Below, one piece after another: positions 35,826-43,728 of a DNA stretch of 64,000 nt (the first letter of the stretch is position 1; each line of letters begins with the position of its first letter). The DNA is taken from contig CP085689.1 in assembly GCA_020683205.1 (NCBI GenBank), forward strand, positions 3,094,230-3,158,229, read 5' to 3'. The translations under genes and the position numbers were made by a program. The notes under the pieces were generated by a model, which had not been told where the DNA came from, made no database searches, and saw only the letters and a list, made by a program, of their open reading frames with translations. The DNA comes from Lentisphaerae bacterium WC36 (GTDB lineage: Bacteria; Verrucomicrobiota; Lentisphaeria; Victivallales; SZUA-371).

Positions 35826-36450
35826 AAAAATAATCCTCTATCATAATACACAAAGTATGATAAACCATAATATGATATTCCTGAATTTCGTGAGTAACAT
35901 CGGATGGCACTGTAATCGTATAATCACAAACTTTTGCTAGTCTTCCGCCACTATTCCCAGTCAAAGCAATTGTTGGAATTTTTTTAGCTTTTGCAATTGT
36001 TACCGCACGGAGGATATTCTCACTGTTCCCTGATGTTGAAATTCCTAAAAAAACATCATTCCTGCGTGCCATAACATAAAGCTGTTGAGCAAACACATTT
36101 AAAGGCTCTTCATCATTAGCAAAGGCAGTTGTTAGTGATAAATGCGAAGTTAAGGCGAACGACCTTAATCCTGCTTGAAGTCCACGCGCTAATGCTTCAC
36201 CATGCTCATAATTCTCTTTACTAATAGTTGCTATATCATTTTCTGTTAATCGACGTGGTAAAATAAACCCTTTCATTAATTCACCAACGATATGTTCTGC
36301 ATCTGCAGCACTACCACCATTCCCTGCAAGGTATAAAATTCCATCATTTTGATACAATTCACACCAGCAATTAAAAACGTCAATTATTTGTTGTTCACAT
36401 TGCTTTAAAGATGGACAACGTTGTAATAATTTATCTAAATGTTTATTCAT
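35812..36450 (-). CDS. SIS-domain phosphoheptose isomerase-like protein (GmhA/DiaA family)
   Basis: 212 residues with a single SIS domain: YLAGNGGSAADAEHIVGELMKGF, GISTSGNSENILRAVTIAK and TGNSGGRLA. These are the standard GmhA motifs for sedoheptulose-7-phosphate isomerisation in lipopolysaccharide heptose synthesis. DiaA, a DnaA-binding SIS protein with the same fold, is an alternative worth noting because the gene abuts the putative replication origin. Only a weak ribosome-binding site is seen. Confidence 0.85.
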   Translation of the reverse strand: MNKHLDKLLQRCPSLKQCEQQIIDVFNCWCELYQNDGILYLAGNGGSAADAEHIVGELMKGFILPRRLTENDIATISKENYEHGEALARGLQAGLRSFALTSHLSLTTAFANDEEPLNVFAQQLYVMARRNDVFLGISTSGNSENILRAVTIAKAKKIPTIALTGNSGGRLAKVCDYTITVPSDVTHEIQEYHIMVYHTLCIMIEDYFYGKK

Positions 36451-36900
36451 TTTTAAAACTCTTTATTTTTTTAATCACTTTTTACTGTATTTTTAATATA
36501 TACCAAAAAAAATAAAAAAATAGGGAGAAGAGTCATTAATAGGATATTGTTAATAAGTTTGTTGATAATTTATTAAAAAATCTTCATTATTTCTTGTTAA
36601 TAATTATACTTTAATAATCCACAGTTTTATTTTTAATTTTCGACATTCTTACTAACATACTCTTCTATTTATAAGTTACTAATTTTTAAAAAGATATAAA
36701 GTTATTAAAGTTATTAACAGTATATAATAAAGATAATAATTTTTTAATTAATTTAATATACTATTTTTAATATCATAAACATGTTTAAAAAAATATCATA
36801 AACTCATAAAAAAAAATGGAAATATCTAAATATTGTAGTTATATTAATTACTAAAATAAAAGTAATATAGAAAACCCAAAAAACTGGAATATGACTGAAT
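36451..36900. other. Candidate chromosomal replication origin (oriC)
   Basis: A 450-bp gene-free gap of almost pure A/T. Upstream genes (21-36 kb) all point left and downstream ones mostly right, starting with dnaN-recF. It contains DnaA-box-like nonamers: TGTTAATAA at 36548-36556 and 36595-36603, TTATTAACA (its complement) at 36711-36719, TGTTGATAA at 36560-36568, and TAATCCACA at 36615-36623. The last two are one base from TTATCCACA or its complement; the first three are two bases off. The stretch 36720-36900 is a plausible unwinding element. dnaA itself is not here. Confidence 0.65.
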
Positions 36901-37995
36901 ATGAAAATTACTGTTAAAAAAGATAATTTACAAAAAGCACTGCAAAAAGTCAGTGGAATTATTAATACTAGAACTACATTGCCAATTTTGTCTAATGTTT
37001 TATTTGAGGCAGAAGATAATAAATTAAAATTGACGACAACTGATTTAGAAATGAGAATTTCAACAGTAGTAGAAGCAACAGTGGAAATTAGTGGTTCAAC
37101 AACAATTCCAGCACGTAAAATTTTATCAATCGTTGGTAAATTTAATAATGAAGAAGTTAATATTTCAACTAATGATAAACATCACAGTACTATTATTTGT
37201 GGTACTTCAAATATAAAATTATTAGGTTTATCTGGTGAGGATTTTCCTCCGGTAGTTGATTTCGATAGTGTGAAGCAAATTTCATTTAAACAAAATGTTT
37301 TCGCAAAAATTATTGAGCAAATTGCTTATGCTGTAAGTTTAGATGATTCTCGTAAGGTTTTGCATGGAATTTTATTTTCAATTGCAGATAATACTTTTAC
37401 TGCGGTTGCAACTGACGGTAAGCGTTTAGCTTTAGTTGAAAAAGTAGCTGAAAACTTCTCAGGTGAAGAAGGTGATACAATTGTACCTTTAAAAACTGCC
37501 ACAGAAGTAAAAAGAATTCTAGAAAAAGATGGTGAAGTTTCTATCTCTATTGGCGAAAAAATGGCACAATTTACAACTGACGAAGTTTGTTTAACTACGA
37601 AATTAATTGAGGGTAATTATCCTAATTATCGTCAAGTTATTCCTCAGAATTTTAGTCGTCAAATTGAAATTCCACGCAACGATTTTATCGCTAAATTAGA
37701 ACTAGTAGCAATTACTCTTAGCGATAGTAGTTCGTTTATTAAAGTAGTTTTTGAAAATAATAAATTGGTCTTAGAAGGTAGTAGTAGTTCAGTTGGTGAA
37801 GGGCGTGATTATTTAGATATTGATTATGATGATGAAAGAATTGAAATTTCTTTTAACCCAGTATTTTTAGCTGATCCGTTCCGTCATTCAACAGCTGATA
37901 ATGTTATTGTGCGTATGAATGATGGAGTTAGTCCTGTGGCTATTGAAGGTGGCGAAGGTTTTTTATATGTGATTATGCCGCTTAGAAATAAATAA
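36901..37995 (+). CDS. dnaN: DNA polymerase III beta sliding clamp (DnaN)
   Basis: 364 residues, three similar clamp domains. It forms the ring that tethers the replicative polymerase. Motifs: MKITVKKDNLQKALQKVSGII, RTTLPILSNVLFEA, TDLEMRI, FTAVATDGKRLALVE, and the C-terminal EGFLYVIMPLRNK, where most clamps end in P-M-R/K-L. It is the first gene to the right of the putative origin and precedes recF, the classical order. Confidence 0.97.
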   Translation: MKITVKKDNLQKALQKVSGIINTRTTLPILSNVLFEAEDNKLKLTTTDLEMRISTVVEATVEISGSTTIPARKILSIVGKFNNEEVNISTNDKHHSTIICGTSNIKLLGLSGEDFPPVVDFDSVKQISFKQNVFAKIIEQIAYAVSLDDSRKVLHGILFSIADNTFTAVATDGKRLALVEKVAENFSGEEGDTIVPLKTATEVKRILEKDGEVSISIGEKMAQFTTDEVCLTTKLIEGNYPNYRQVIPQNFSRQIEIPRNDFIAKLELVAITLSDSSSFIKVVFENNKLVLEGSSSSVGEGRDYLDIDYDDERIEISFNPVFLADPFRHSTADNVIVRMNDGVSPVAIEGGEGFLYVIMPLRNK

Positions 37996-38099
37996 AAATC
38001 TTAATAAAAAACATAAATCAAGTTTTTTATATTTAAATAATGCTATACTACCAGTTATTGTAGGTTGTATAGCGTTAATTTTTATAGGAAAATAATGTT

Positions 38100-39188
38100 T
38101 TGTTAAATAGAATAGTATTAAATAATTTTAGAAATTATCAAAACTTAGTTTTGGATATCGGTGAAAAAAATAATGTTTTAATTGGCGATAATGGTCAAGG
38201 TAAAACAAATTTTTTAGAGGCTATTTATTTCACCTCAATGTTACGCTCTTTTAAGACTTCTCGCATAAATGAGATAAAAAATCTCGATTCAAAAGATTTT
38301 TTTATTGGTTTACTGTATAATAATAAAGTTGATAAACGTGAAAAGTTGACTATTAAATATAGTAACGGGAAGAAAAAACTTTCAATAAATGATCAAGTAA
38401 TTAGAAAGTCTAGTTTGTTTATAAATCGTTTTAAGACGGTAGTTTTTGCACCAACTGATATTAATATTGTAGTAAATAATGCAGCTTATCGCCGTCGTTT
38501 TATTGACATAATCATAATTACACTGGAAGAACAAGCGGTGGGTGTTATGTATGAATATAATACTGCTTTAAAGCAACGTAATGCGCTTTTAAGGAGAGGA
38601 AAATGTGATTATGAGTTATTGGGTGTATTTGATGAAATAATCGCTAGAAATGGCGCTAAAATAGCTAATTGGAGAAAAATTTATCTTGAAAAACTTTTTC
38701 TTGAAGTGGCTGATATGGTGGCTACTTCAAGTTCTTTAGGTCAAGATAATTTATTCAATTATCATTACTCTAGTAATGATAATTATTTATGTGAAAAAGA
38801 TTTTTTAGCATTATTGTCTCAAAATCATGAGCGTGATATTCAACGAAAAATAAGCTCTACAGGTATTCATTTAGATGATATTGATTTTTTCTTGAATGAA
38901 AAAATATTGCGCAAATATGGTTCTAATGGTCAGTGTCGGATGTTGTCATTAATTTTGAAAATGGCGCAGTTGAAATTGCTTTCAAAGTTTAAAAAAGATG
39001 ATAGTGAAATTATTGTTTTAGTTGATGATGTTACTGGTGATTTAGATGAAAGATTTAAAGAACAATTTTTTGAAATAATAAAGGTTGCAAATCAAATGTT
39101 TTTTACATTTACTGATGAATATAAAACTAATTTTATTGGCGAGTGTTGTAAATATAGAATAAAAAATAACGAAATAGTAACTTGTTAA
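38100..39188 (+). CDS. recF: DNA replication/repair protein RecF
   Basis: 362 residues, ABC/SMC-type ATPase that loads RecA at gaps. Walker A is LIGDNGQGKTNFLEAIYF (residues 28-45), the signature region is near 280 (SNGQCRMLSLILKMAQLKLL), and Walker B is IIVLVDDVTGDLD. The start is TTG at 38100: AGGA lies 10 bases upstream, and the nearby ATG at 38095 is out of frame and stops at once. It lies 104 bp after dnaN. Confidence 0.95.
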   Translation: MLNRIVLNNFRNYQNLVLDIGEKNNVLIGDNGQGKTNFLEAIYFTSMLRSFKTSRINEIKNLDSKDFFIGLLYNNKVDKREKLTIKYSNGKKKLSINDQVIRKSSLFINRFKTVVFAPTDINIVVNNAAYRRRFIDIIIITLEEQAVGVMYEYNTALKQRNALLRRGKCDYELLGVFDEIIARNGAKIANWRKIYLEKLFLEVADMVATSSSLGQDNLFNYHYSSNDNYLCEKDFLALLSQNHERDIQRKISSTGIHLDDIDFFLNEKILRKYGSNGQCRMLSLILKMAQLKLLSKFKKDDSEIIVLVDDVTGDLDERFKEQFFEIIKVANQMFFTFTDEYKTNFIGECCKYRIKNNEIVTC

Positions 39189-39280
39189 TTAACAATATAT
39201 TGTATATAATAACGGTGAAATAACGATAATATTGATTAATTTTTTAAAATAATAGATAATTAAAATATAGAGAGTAATTT

Positions 39281-40495
39281 ATGAATACAAAATATAACGC
39301 TATAATGTGTCGTTATCACGAAATCGCAATTAAAGGAAATAACCGCGGAATGTTTGAAAAGGTTATGATGGAAAATTTGCGATATTTATTAAAAGAAATT
39401 AATGGTATTGAAGTTTTTAAAGTGCGCGGTAGAATTTGGTGTTCTTTAAAAGATAAAGTACCATTTTCAGAGGATGACGTAACTATTATTAAAATTGAAA
39501 TGCAAAAAGCATTTGGTCTTGAATCATATTCGCTAGTAATTATGACGGATAGCACTTTTGAATCAATTATTGAAGCAATCAAAGAGAGTGAAGAAGATAT
39601 TTTTGAGACGCAGTTCTCAAATAAGAAAAAGGTGAATTATCGAGTTAGAGCGCGTCGTGGTGATAAAAAATTTCCACTTAGATCTAGAGAAATTGAAGTT
39701 GAAGTTGCTTCTTATATTGGTAAAAAATATGATGGCAAACCTTTAACGGTTAATTTAGAGGATAATGCAGATATTACAATTGGTATTGAAGTGCGTGAAA
39801 AGTGGTCGTTTGTTTTTTATGAACAGTTCCCATGTCCTGGAGGATTACCAGTTGGTTCTAATTCGCAGGTGTTAGCTTTGCTTTCGGGTGGAATTGATTC
39901 GCCAGTTGCTTGTTATATGATGATGAAGCGTGGTTGTAATGTGGAATTTTTGACATTTCATAGTCGTCCATATACGCCGCCTGAAACAGAAAACAAGATA
40001 TATGGTATTGGGCGCTATTTAAATACATTTCAAAAGCCAAAACGTATTTTTAGCTGTAATTTAGCGCCATTACAAAAAGCATTTCGTGATAATTGTCGCG
40101 ATCGTTTTAGAACTATTCTTTATCGCCGAGCTATGTTGCGAATTGCAAATTTAATTGCTAAGAAACAGCGTCATTATGCATTAGTTACTGGTGACAGTGT
40201 TGGTCAAGTTGCAAGCCAGACGGTCGTTAATATGAATACCATTAATGCTGCTAGTGAATTAGTAGTGCTTCGCCCATTAGTTGGTATGGATAAAAATGAA
40301 GCAATTAATATTGCTAGAAAGATTGGAACTTTTGACCTTTCTAACGAGCAAGTTCCTGATAGTTGTTCTGTTTTTCAGCCTAGTAATGTATCAACTCGTG
40401 CTTTTATTGAAGAACTTGAAGCTGAAGAAGATAAGGTTGAAAATTTAACTGAGCTACTCCAAGAAGCTGTTGATACTATTGAAATATTATATTAA
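39281..40495 (+). CDS. thiI: tRNA 4-thiouridine synthetase / thiamine thiazole protein (ThiI)
   Basis: 404 residues. It has an N-terminal ferredoxin-like and THUMP region (residues 1-165), then the PP-loop ATPase LALLSGGIDSPVACYMMM, followed by CSVFQPSNV near the C-terminus. ThiI adenylates U8 of tRNA before sulphur transfer. The rhodanese domain of the enterobacterial type is absent, as in most non-enterobacterial ThiI proteins. AGAGAG precedes the ATG. Confidence 0.95.
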   Translation: MNTKYNAIMCRYHEIAIKGNNRGMFEKVMMENLRYLLKEINGIEVFKVRGRIWCSLKDKVPFSEDDVTIIKIEMQKAFGLESYSLVIMTDSTFESIIEAIKESEEDIFETQFSNKKKVNYRVRARRGDKKFPLRSREIEVEVASYIGKKYDGKPLTVNLEDNADITIGIEVREKWSFVFYEQFPCPGGLPVGSNSQVLALLSGGIDSPVACYMMMKRGCNVEFLTFHSRPYTPPETENKIYGIGRYLNTFQKPKRIFSCNLAPLQKAFRDNCRDRFRTILYRRAMLRIANLIAKKQRHYALVTGDSVGQVASQTVVNMNTINAASELVVLRPLVGMDKNEAINIARKIGTFDLSNEQVPDSCSVFQPSNVSTRAFIEELEAEEDKVENLTELLQEAVDTIEILY

Positions 40496-40516
40496 TCATC
40501 TACTATAATTCAAATA

Positions 40517-40583
40517 TTGAGAAAAAAACCTCCAGCATGTATAATCACCTTAGCCGTGAAATAATAAACTTACATTCTGGAGG
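40517..40583 (+). promoter_or_regulatory. Promoter of lipoprotein A, framed by an inverted repeat
   Basis: -35 TTGAGA (40517-40522), 17 bp, -10 TATAAT (40540-40545). A 13-bp inverted repeat with one mismatch has its left arm (40529-40541) between -35 and -10 and its right arm (40571-40583) covering the CTGGAGG ribosome-binding site. The left arm lies upstream of the expected RNA start. Confidence 0.6.
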
Positions 40584-40589
40584 ATTTTT

Positions 40590-41021
40590 ATGTATAAAGT
40601 ATTAATTTTGACAATATTAATATTTTTAGTTACTGGTTGTACTCGTTATAATGAAAGTGAAATAGGTTATCTTAATGGAGTACAGGGAGCTATTAAATAT
40701 GAGCCTATTGTTGAATTTAAAGATGAAAAAATTGAAGCTGATGTTGGTTTGAATATTCTTTTTTGGTTTATTGTTTGGGCTGATGATAATTTAGCGGATG
40801 AGGGAATGTCTCAGAATTCAGTGTCTACAAGAATAGGACAGTTAAAAACGGCTGCTTACTATAAAGCATGTGAAAAATCTGATTCAGACCTACTGTTAGC
40901 AGCTAAATATAAACTTGAATCACGAGATTACTTCTTTTTTAGGAAGTTAAAGTGTCAAGTGCAAGGGTATCCTGCTAATGTTTTAGGAATCGTCGAAAGC
41001 AATAATATTAAAAAGAGATAA
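40590..41021 (+). CDS. Small lipoprotein A
   Basis: 143 residues. It has a lipoprotein signal with lipobox LVTGC (Cys17), so it should be lipid-anchored after signal peptidase II cleavage. The mature part shares the pattern C-x-x-Y-N-x-S-x, EPIVEFKDEKI, N-x-L-F-W-F-I-V-W, LKTAAYYKAC and CQVQGYPANVLGI with the next gene. It is a paralogue of 41126-41572. Function unknown. It has a strong GGAGG site. Confidence 0.82.
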   Translation: MYKVLILTILIFLVTGCTRYNESEIGYLNGVQGAIKYEPIVEFKDEKIEADVGLNILFWFIVWADDNLADEGMSQNSVSTRIGQLKTAAYYKACEKSDSDLLLAAKYKLESRDYFFFRKLKCQVQGYPANVLGIVESNNIKKR

Positions 41022-41051
41022 AAAACTAATTTAAATTCTTGTTTTTAAAGC

Positions 41052-41079
41052 TTGAATACTTGTAAAGGTAAATTATATT
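41052..41079 (+). promoter_or_regulatory. Promoter of lipoprotein B
   Basis: -35 TTGAAT (41052-41057), 16 bp, -10 TATATT (41074-41079). It suggests the second lipoprotein is transcribed separately from the first. No good ribosome-binding site precedes the ATG at 41126. Confidence 0.4.
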
Positions 41080-41125
41080 ACTTTCATGTTAGGATTTTTA
41101 ACTAAATAATATTAACAAAAAGTAA

Positions 41126-41572
41126 ATGAAGTTTTCAAAAGTATGTCTTTTAGCTGGTATCGCTGCTGTAACTAGTATTACAACAGGTTGTGTAAATTAC
41201 AATAACAGTGATATGGGGGTTGTTGCTAAACCTACAGTAGTTGAAAATTATAAACCAATTTTAGATATTAAAAATCAAGAAGTAACGTCTACTTCTGAAA
41301 TTAATGTATTGTTTGGATTTATTACATGGGGTGAAAAATTTGGTGAAGAAAATTACGCTGATAATGGTTTATTAAATGAATATTCTTTACTATCTCCAAC
41401 TGGTAAATTAAAGTCTACAGCTGTTTATAAAGCTTGTAAGTCAAATAATGCTGATATTATTATGGCGGCTCAATATGATATCGAAACTAAAGATTATTTC
41501 GTTTTTAAAAAATCTACATGTAAATTAAAGGGTTTCCCTGCAAAAATTAAAGGTATTGAGAATAAAAAATAA
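41126..41572 (+). CDS. Small lipoprotein B
   Basis: 148 residues with lipobox ITTGC (Cys22). The mature domain parallels lipoprotein A: CVNYNNSDMG, YKPILDIKNQEV, INVLFGFITWGE, LKSTAVYKACKSN, then DYFVFKKSTCKLKGFPAKIKGI. Two cysteines in the mature part (in YKAC and STCKLKG) are conserved in both copies and may form a disulphide. In-line TRL-like or hypothetical lipoproteins of this size exist, but I do not recognise the family for certain. Confidence 0.8.
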   Translation: MKFSKVCLLAGIAAVTSITTGCVNYNNSDMGVVAKPTVVENYKPILDIKNQEVTSTSEINVLFGFITWGEKFGEENYADNGLLNEYSLLSPTGKLKSTAVYKACKSNNADIIMAAQYDIETKDYFVFKKSTCKLKGFPAKIKGIENKK

Positions 41573-41597
41573 TCCTTGATTTTATTTAAATTTACTA

Positions 41598-41638
41598 AAA
41601 AACAGTATCAAATATAAGAAAATTGATACTGTTTTTTT
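41598..41638 (+). terminator. Terminator after lipoprotein B
   Basis: A 14-bp perfect stem (AAAAACAGTATCAA at 41598-41611 with TTGATACTGTTTTT at 41623-41636), 11-nt loop, ending in a run of eight Ts. Confidence 0.92.
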
Positions 41639-41652
41639 TGTACATATACAAC

Positions 41653-41668
41653 TTGGCACAGTTCTTGA
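41653..41668 (+). promoter_or_regulatory. Sigma-54 type promoter of flagellin
   Basis: TTGGCACA-N4-TTGA at 41653-41668: the -24 element TGGCAC is perfect, and the -12 element TTGA has A where the consensus TTGC has C. The spacing (5 bp between TGGCAC and TTGA) is correct. The leader to the flagellin ATG would be about 115 nt. Confidence 0.65.
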
Positions 41669-41731
41669 GTATTATGAAAACCATAATTAAAAATAGTTAA
41701 AAAGTAAAAGTCTAGAGAAAATTAAAGTTCT

Positions 41732-41783
41732 GGACGTAATTAATGGATTGATACTTGATTTTTAAGTATCACTAAACAGGAGG
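41732..41783 (+). promoter_or_regulatory. Flagellin mRNA leader with GGA motifs and hairpin
   Basis: Three GGA triplets, the core of CsrA sites, lie at 41732-41734, 41745-41747 and 41779-41781; the last is in the AGGAGG ribosome-binding site. An 8-bp perfect hairpin (TGATACTT at 41749-41756, AAGTATCA at 41764-41771, 7-nt loop) sits between the second and third. The arrangement recalls the CsrA-controlled hag leader of Bacillus. Confidence 0.45.
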
Positions 41784-41795
41784 TTTTCAAAGTAA

Positions 41796-42656
41796 ATGAG
41801 AATTCAAAACAATGTTGCAGCTTTTAATGTTTGGTCAAGTTATAGTAAAAATGTAACAGCTATGCAAGAATCAATGGGTAGATTATCAACTGGCGTAATT
41901 CAAAATACAGATGACCCAGCAGGTCTAGGTATTTCTGAACGCATGAGAGGACAAATTAAAGGTACTGCAATGGCACGTCAAAATACTGATAATGCTATTT
42001 CTATGTTGCAAACTGCAGACGCATGGTTACAGAAAGTTAATGATATTACTTCTAGAATGAAAGCTTTATCTATTGAGGCTGGTGGTATTGCTTCTGATGG
42101 CGATAAAAAGAATATTCAAACAGAATTTGCTGCTTTACAAGATGAAATTAAGCGTATTACTTCTGGTGATAGTGCTGCTGCTCAATTCAATGGAGTAGTC
42201 TTATTTGAAGGTAGCACTGATAGCATTCAGGTTGGTCCTGATGCAGGTCAAAATGTTGACTTAAGTATTCCAAACTTATCAAGTTCAAATTCAACAATAA
42301 TCGGTAGCTATACAAATGCTGCAAGTGTTGCAACCAGTATGGATTGGAATTCAGTTTTCTCTGATTCATTTAGTGTAACAAGTAGCGATGTTTTAGCTCA
42401 ATTAGATATCGTAACGAATCATGTTTCTAATGCTCGTGCTCAAATGGCAGCTCAACAAAACCGTTTAGCTCAAACTCGTGATGGTTTATTAGCATATGAA
42501 GATAATTTAACAGCTGCTGAAAGCAAAATTCGTGACGTTGATATGGCACGTGAAACAACTGAGTTTAGCAAATTCCAAGTTTTAACTCAAACTTCAAATG
42601 CAATGTTAGCTCAAGCTAATAAATTACCTGAAGGTATCACTCAATTACTTCAGTAA
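41796..42656 (+). CDS. fliC: Flagellin
   Basis: 286 residues, short but complete. The N-terminal D0/D1 domain has NNVAAFNVWSSYSKN, MGRLSTG, DDPAGLGISERMRGQIKG and NTDNAISMLQTADAWLQKV. The C-terminal D1/D0 domain has LDIVTNHVSNARAQMAAQQNRL and SKFQVLTQTSNAMLAQAN. The variable outer domains are nearly absent, so the filament should be thin-walled. It is exported by the flagellar type III apparatus. Preceded by a sigma-54 promoter, followed by a terminator. fliW and csrA lie 19 kb downstream. Confidence 0.97.
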   Translation: MRIQNNVAAFNVWSSYSKNVTAMQESMGRLSTGVIQNTDDPAGLGISERMRGQIKGTAMARQNTDNAISMLQTADAWLQKVNDITSRMKALSIEAGGIASDGDKKNIQTEFAALQDEIKRITSGDSAAAQFNGVVLFEGSTDSIQVGPDAGQNVDLSIPNLSSSNSTIIGSYTNAASVATSMDWNSVFSDSFSVTSSDVLAQLDIVTNHVSNARAQMAAQQNRLAQTRDGLLAYEDNLTAAESKIRDVDMARETTEFSKFQVLTQTSNAMLAQANKLPEGITQLLQ

Positions 42657-42683
42657 TTATTTATATAGCTAATTACTACTACT

Positions 42684-42719
42684 GGAGTTATCTTAAATTA
42701 TAAAAATAACTCCTTTTTT
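42684..42719 (+). terminator. Terminator after flagellin
   Basis: An 8-bp perfect stem (GGAGTTAT at 42684-42691 with ATAACTCC at 42706-42713), followed by six Ts. It separates flagellin transcription from the FYVE-like genes. Confidence 0.88.
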
Positions 42720-42797
42720 ATTGCTAAAAATTATAACTTCATGTAAAATTATTTATATGTAACTAATATTAATCATGGATGGATTAACTATAATATT

Positions 42798-43709
42798 ATG
42801 TGGGAATTAAAATATGGTGTTGGTAAATGTAATGTTTGCCATAAAAATTTTCCTTTAGGCACAGATGAATATAATAATTGTTTTGTATGTGGTTTTTTAG
42901 CCTGTCATGAATGTCGTCAAGATAGAATAGGTGTTAACCCACCTGAAGAATGTCCAAGAAGTGCTAAAGAGTATTGCTTAGCTAAAAATCATGTTCCTGT
43001 TTGCTTAAAATGTTTAAGGGATCCTCAGATATTATTTATTAATGAGAAAACCGAAGGTTTAAGTGAAAGTGTAGTAGAAGTTTTTGATTTATGTGTTGAA
43101 GCCGTAATATTAGCAAATAAAGTTTTTCCTGTTTCTCCTTCAAAGCAATCATTTTATGAAGATTATGATCAAAATTTACACTCAGAATCTCAACATAAAG
43201 TAGATCATTATCAATTTTCACAGAATGCTCTAGATTTATTAAGAAGACGATATAATACAGCAGGTAATCAACTTCAAGCAATTGAAAAAATGTTGACAGA
43301 AGCTTTAAAAATATCAATAGCGAACTGCAAAGAGATGTCATTGTTTTGTTTTATGTTTTTATTCTACGCTCAGCGAAGAAGAGAGATATTTACGACTCAA
43401 TTTGCATTATTTGAATCATTAGATGATGATCATGTGTTTTTAATTATATCTCCAGCTGGAATTAAATTACCAAAAGATAAAACTATTATTTTTGTTAAAG
43501 AATTTGAACATAACCCTACTTTTAAAAATTTTATAATCTGTGATCCATGGAAAAAATCAGTTTTTATGGCTTCACTTTACACAAAATATATCTCAGAAAA
43601 TGAAAGAATTTTAAAAAGCCATTACTCTTTTGTTAAGTTAGCTCGATATAATAGTCTTTACCGAAGAATTGATGAGTTGTGGGGTAAAATGCCTTTTGTT
43701 TTTGATTGA
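42798..43709 (+). CDS. FYVE-like zinc finger plus putative Cys-His-Asp hydrolase (paralogue B)
   Basis: 303 residues, no signal peptide. Cysteines at 11, 14, 28, 31, 36, 39, 69 and 72 follow the FYVE spacing, with NCFVCGFLACHECRQ as core. The C-terminal domain begins with FPVSPSKQSFYEDYDQNL. It contains Cys177 (IANCKEMSLFCF), His212 (DDHVFLIISP) and Asp249 (IICDPWKK), placed as in papain/transglutaminase-like enzymes. These residues are shared with the paralogues at 43729 and 15022. It lies behind the flagellin terminator, 19 bp before its twin. Enzyme activity and any secretion are inference. Confidence 0.78.
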   Translation: MWELKYGVGKCNVCHKNFPLGTDEYNNCFVCGFLACHECRQDRIGVNPPEECPRSAKEYCLAKNHVPVCLKCLRDPQILFINEKTEGLSESVVEVFDLCVEAVILANKVFPVSPSKQSFYEDYDQNLHSESQHKVDHYQFSQNALDLLRRRYNTAGNQLQAIEKMLTEALKISIANCKEMSLFCFMFLFYAQRRREIFTTQFALFESLDDDHVFLIISPAGIKLPKDKTIIFVKEFEHNPTFKNFIICDPWKKSVFMASLYTKYISENERILKSHYSFVKLARYNSLYRRIDELWGKMPFVFD

Positions 43710-43728
43710 GTTAACAGGAGAAAATATT

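Noticed and set aside
40529-40583. RNA hairpin hiding the ribosome-binding site of lipoprotein A
   Set aside because: The TTGAGA-N17-TATAAT promoter places the RNA start near 40552, after the left arm, so the stem could not form in that transcript. A DNA operator remains possible.
43669-43728. 20-residue N-terminal extension of paralogue C
   Set aside because: It overlaps the end of paralogue B, and a CAGGAG site plus the Met-Trp-Glu start shared with B fix the start at 43729.
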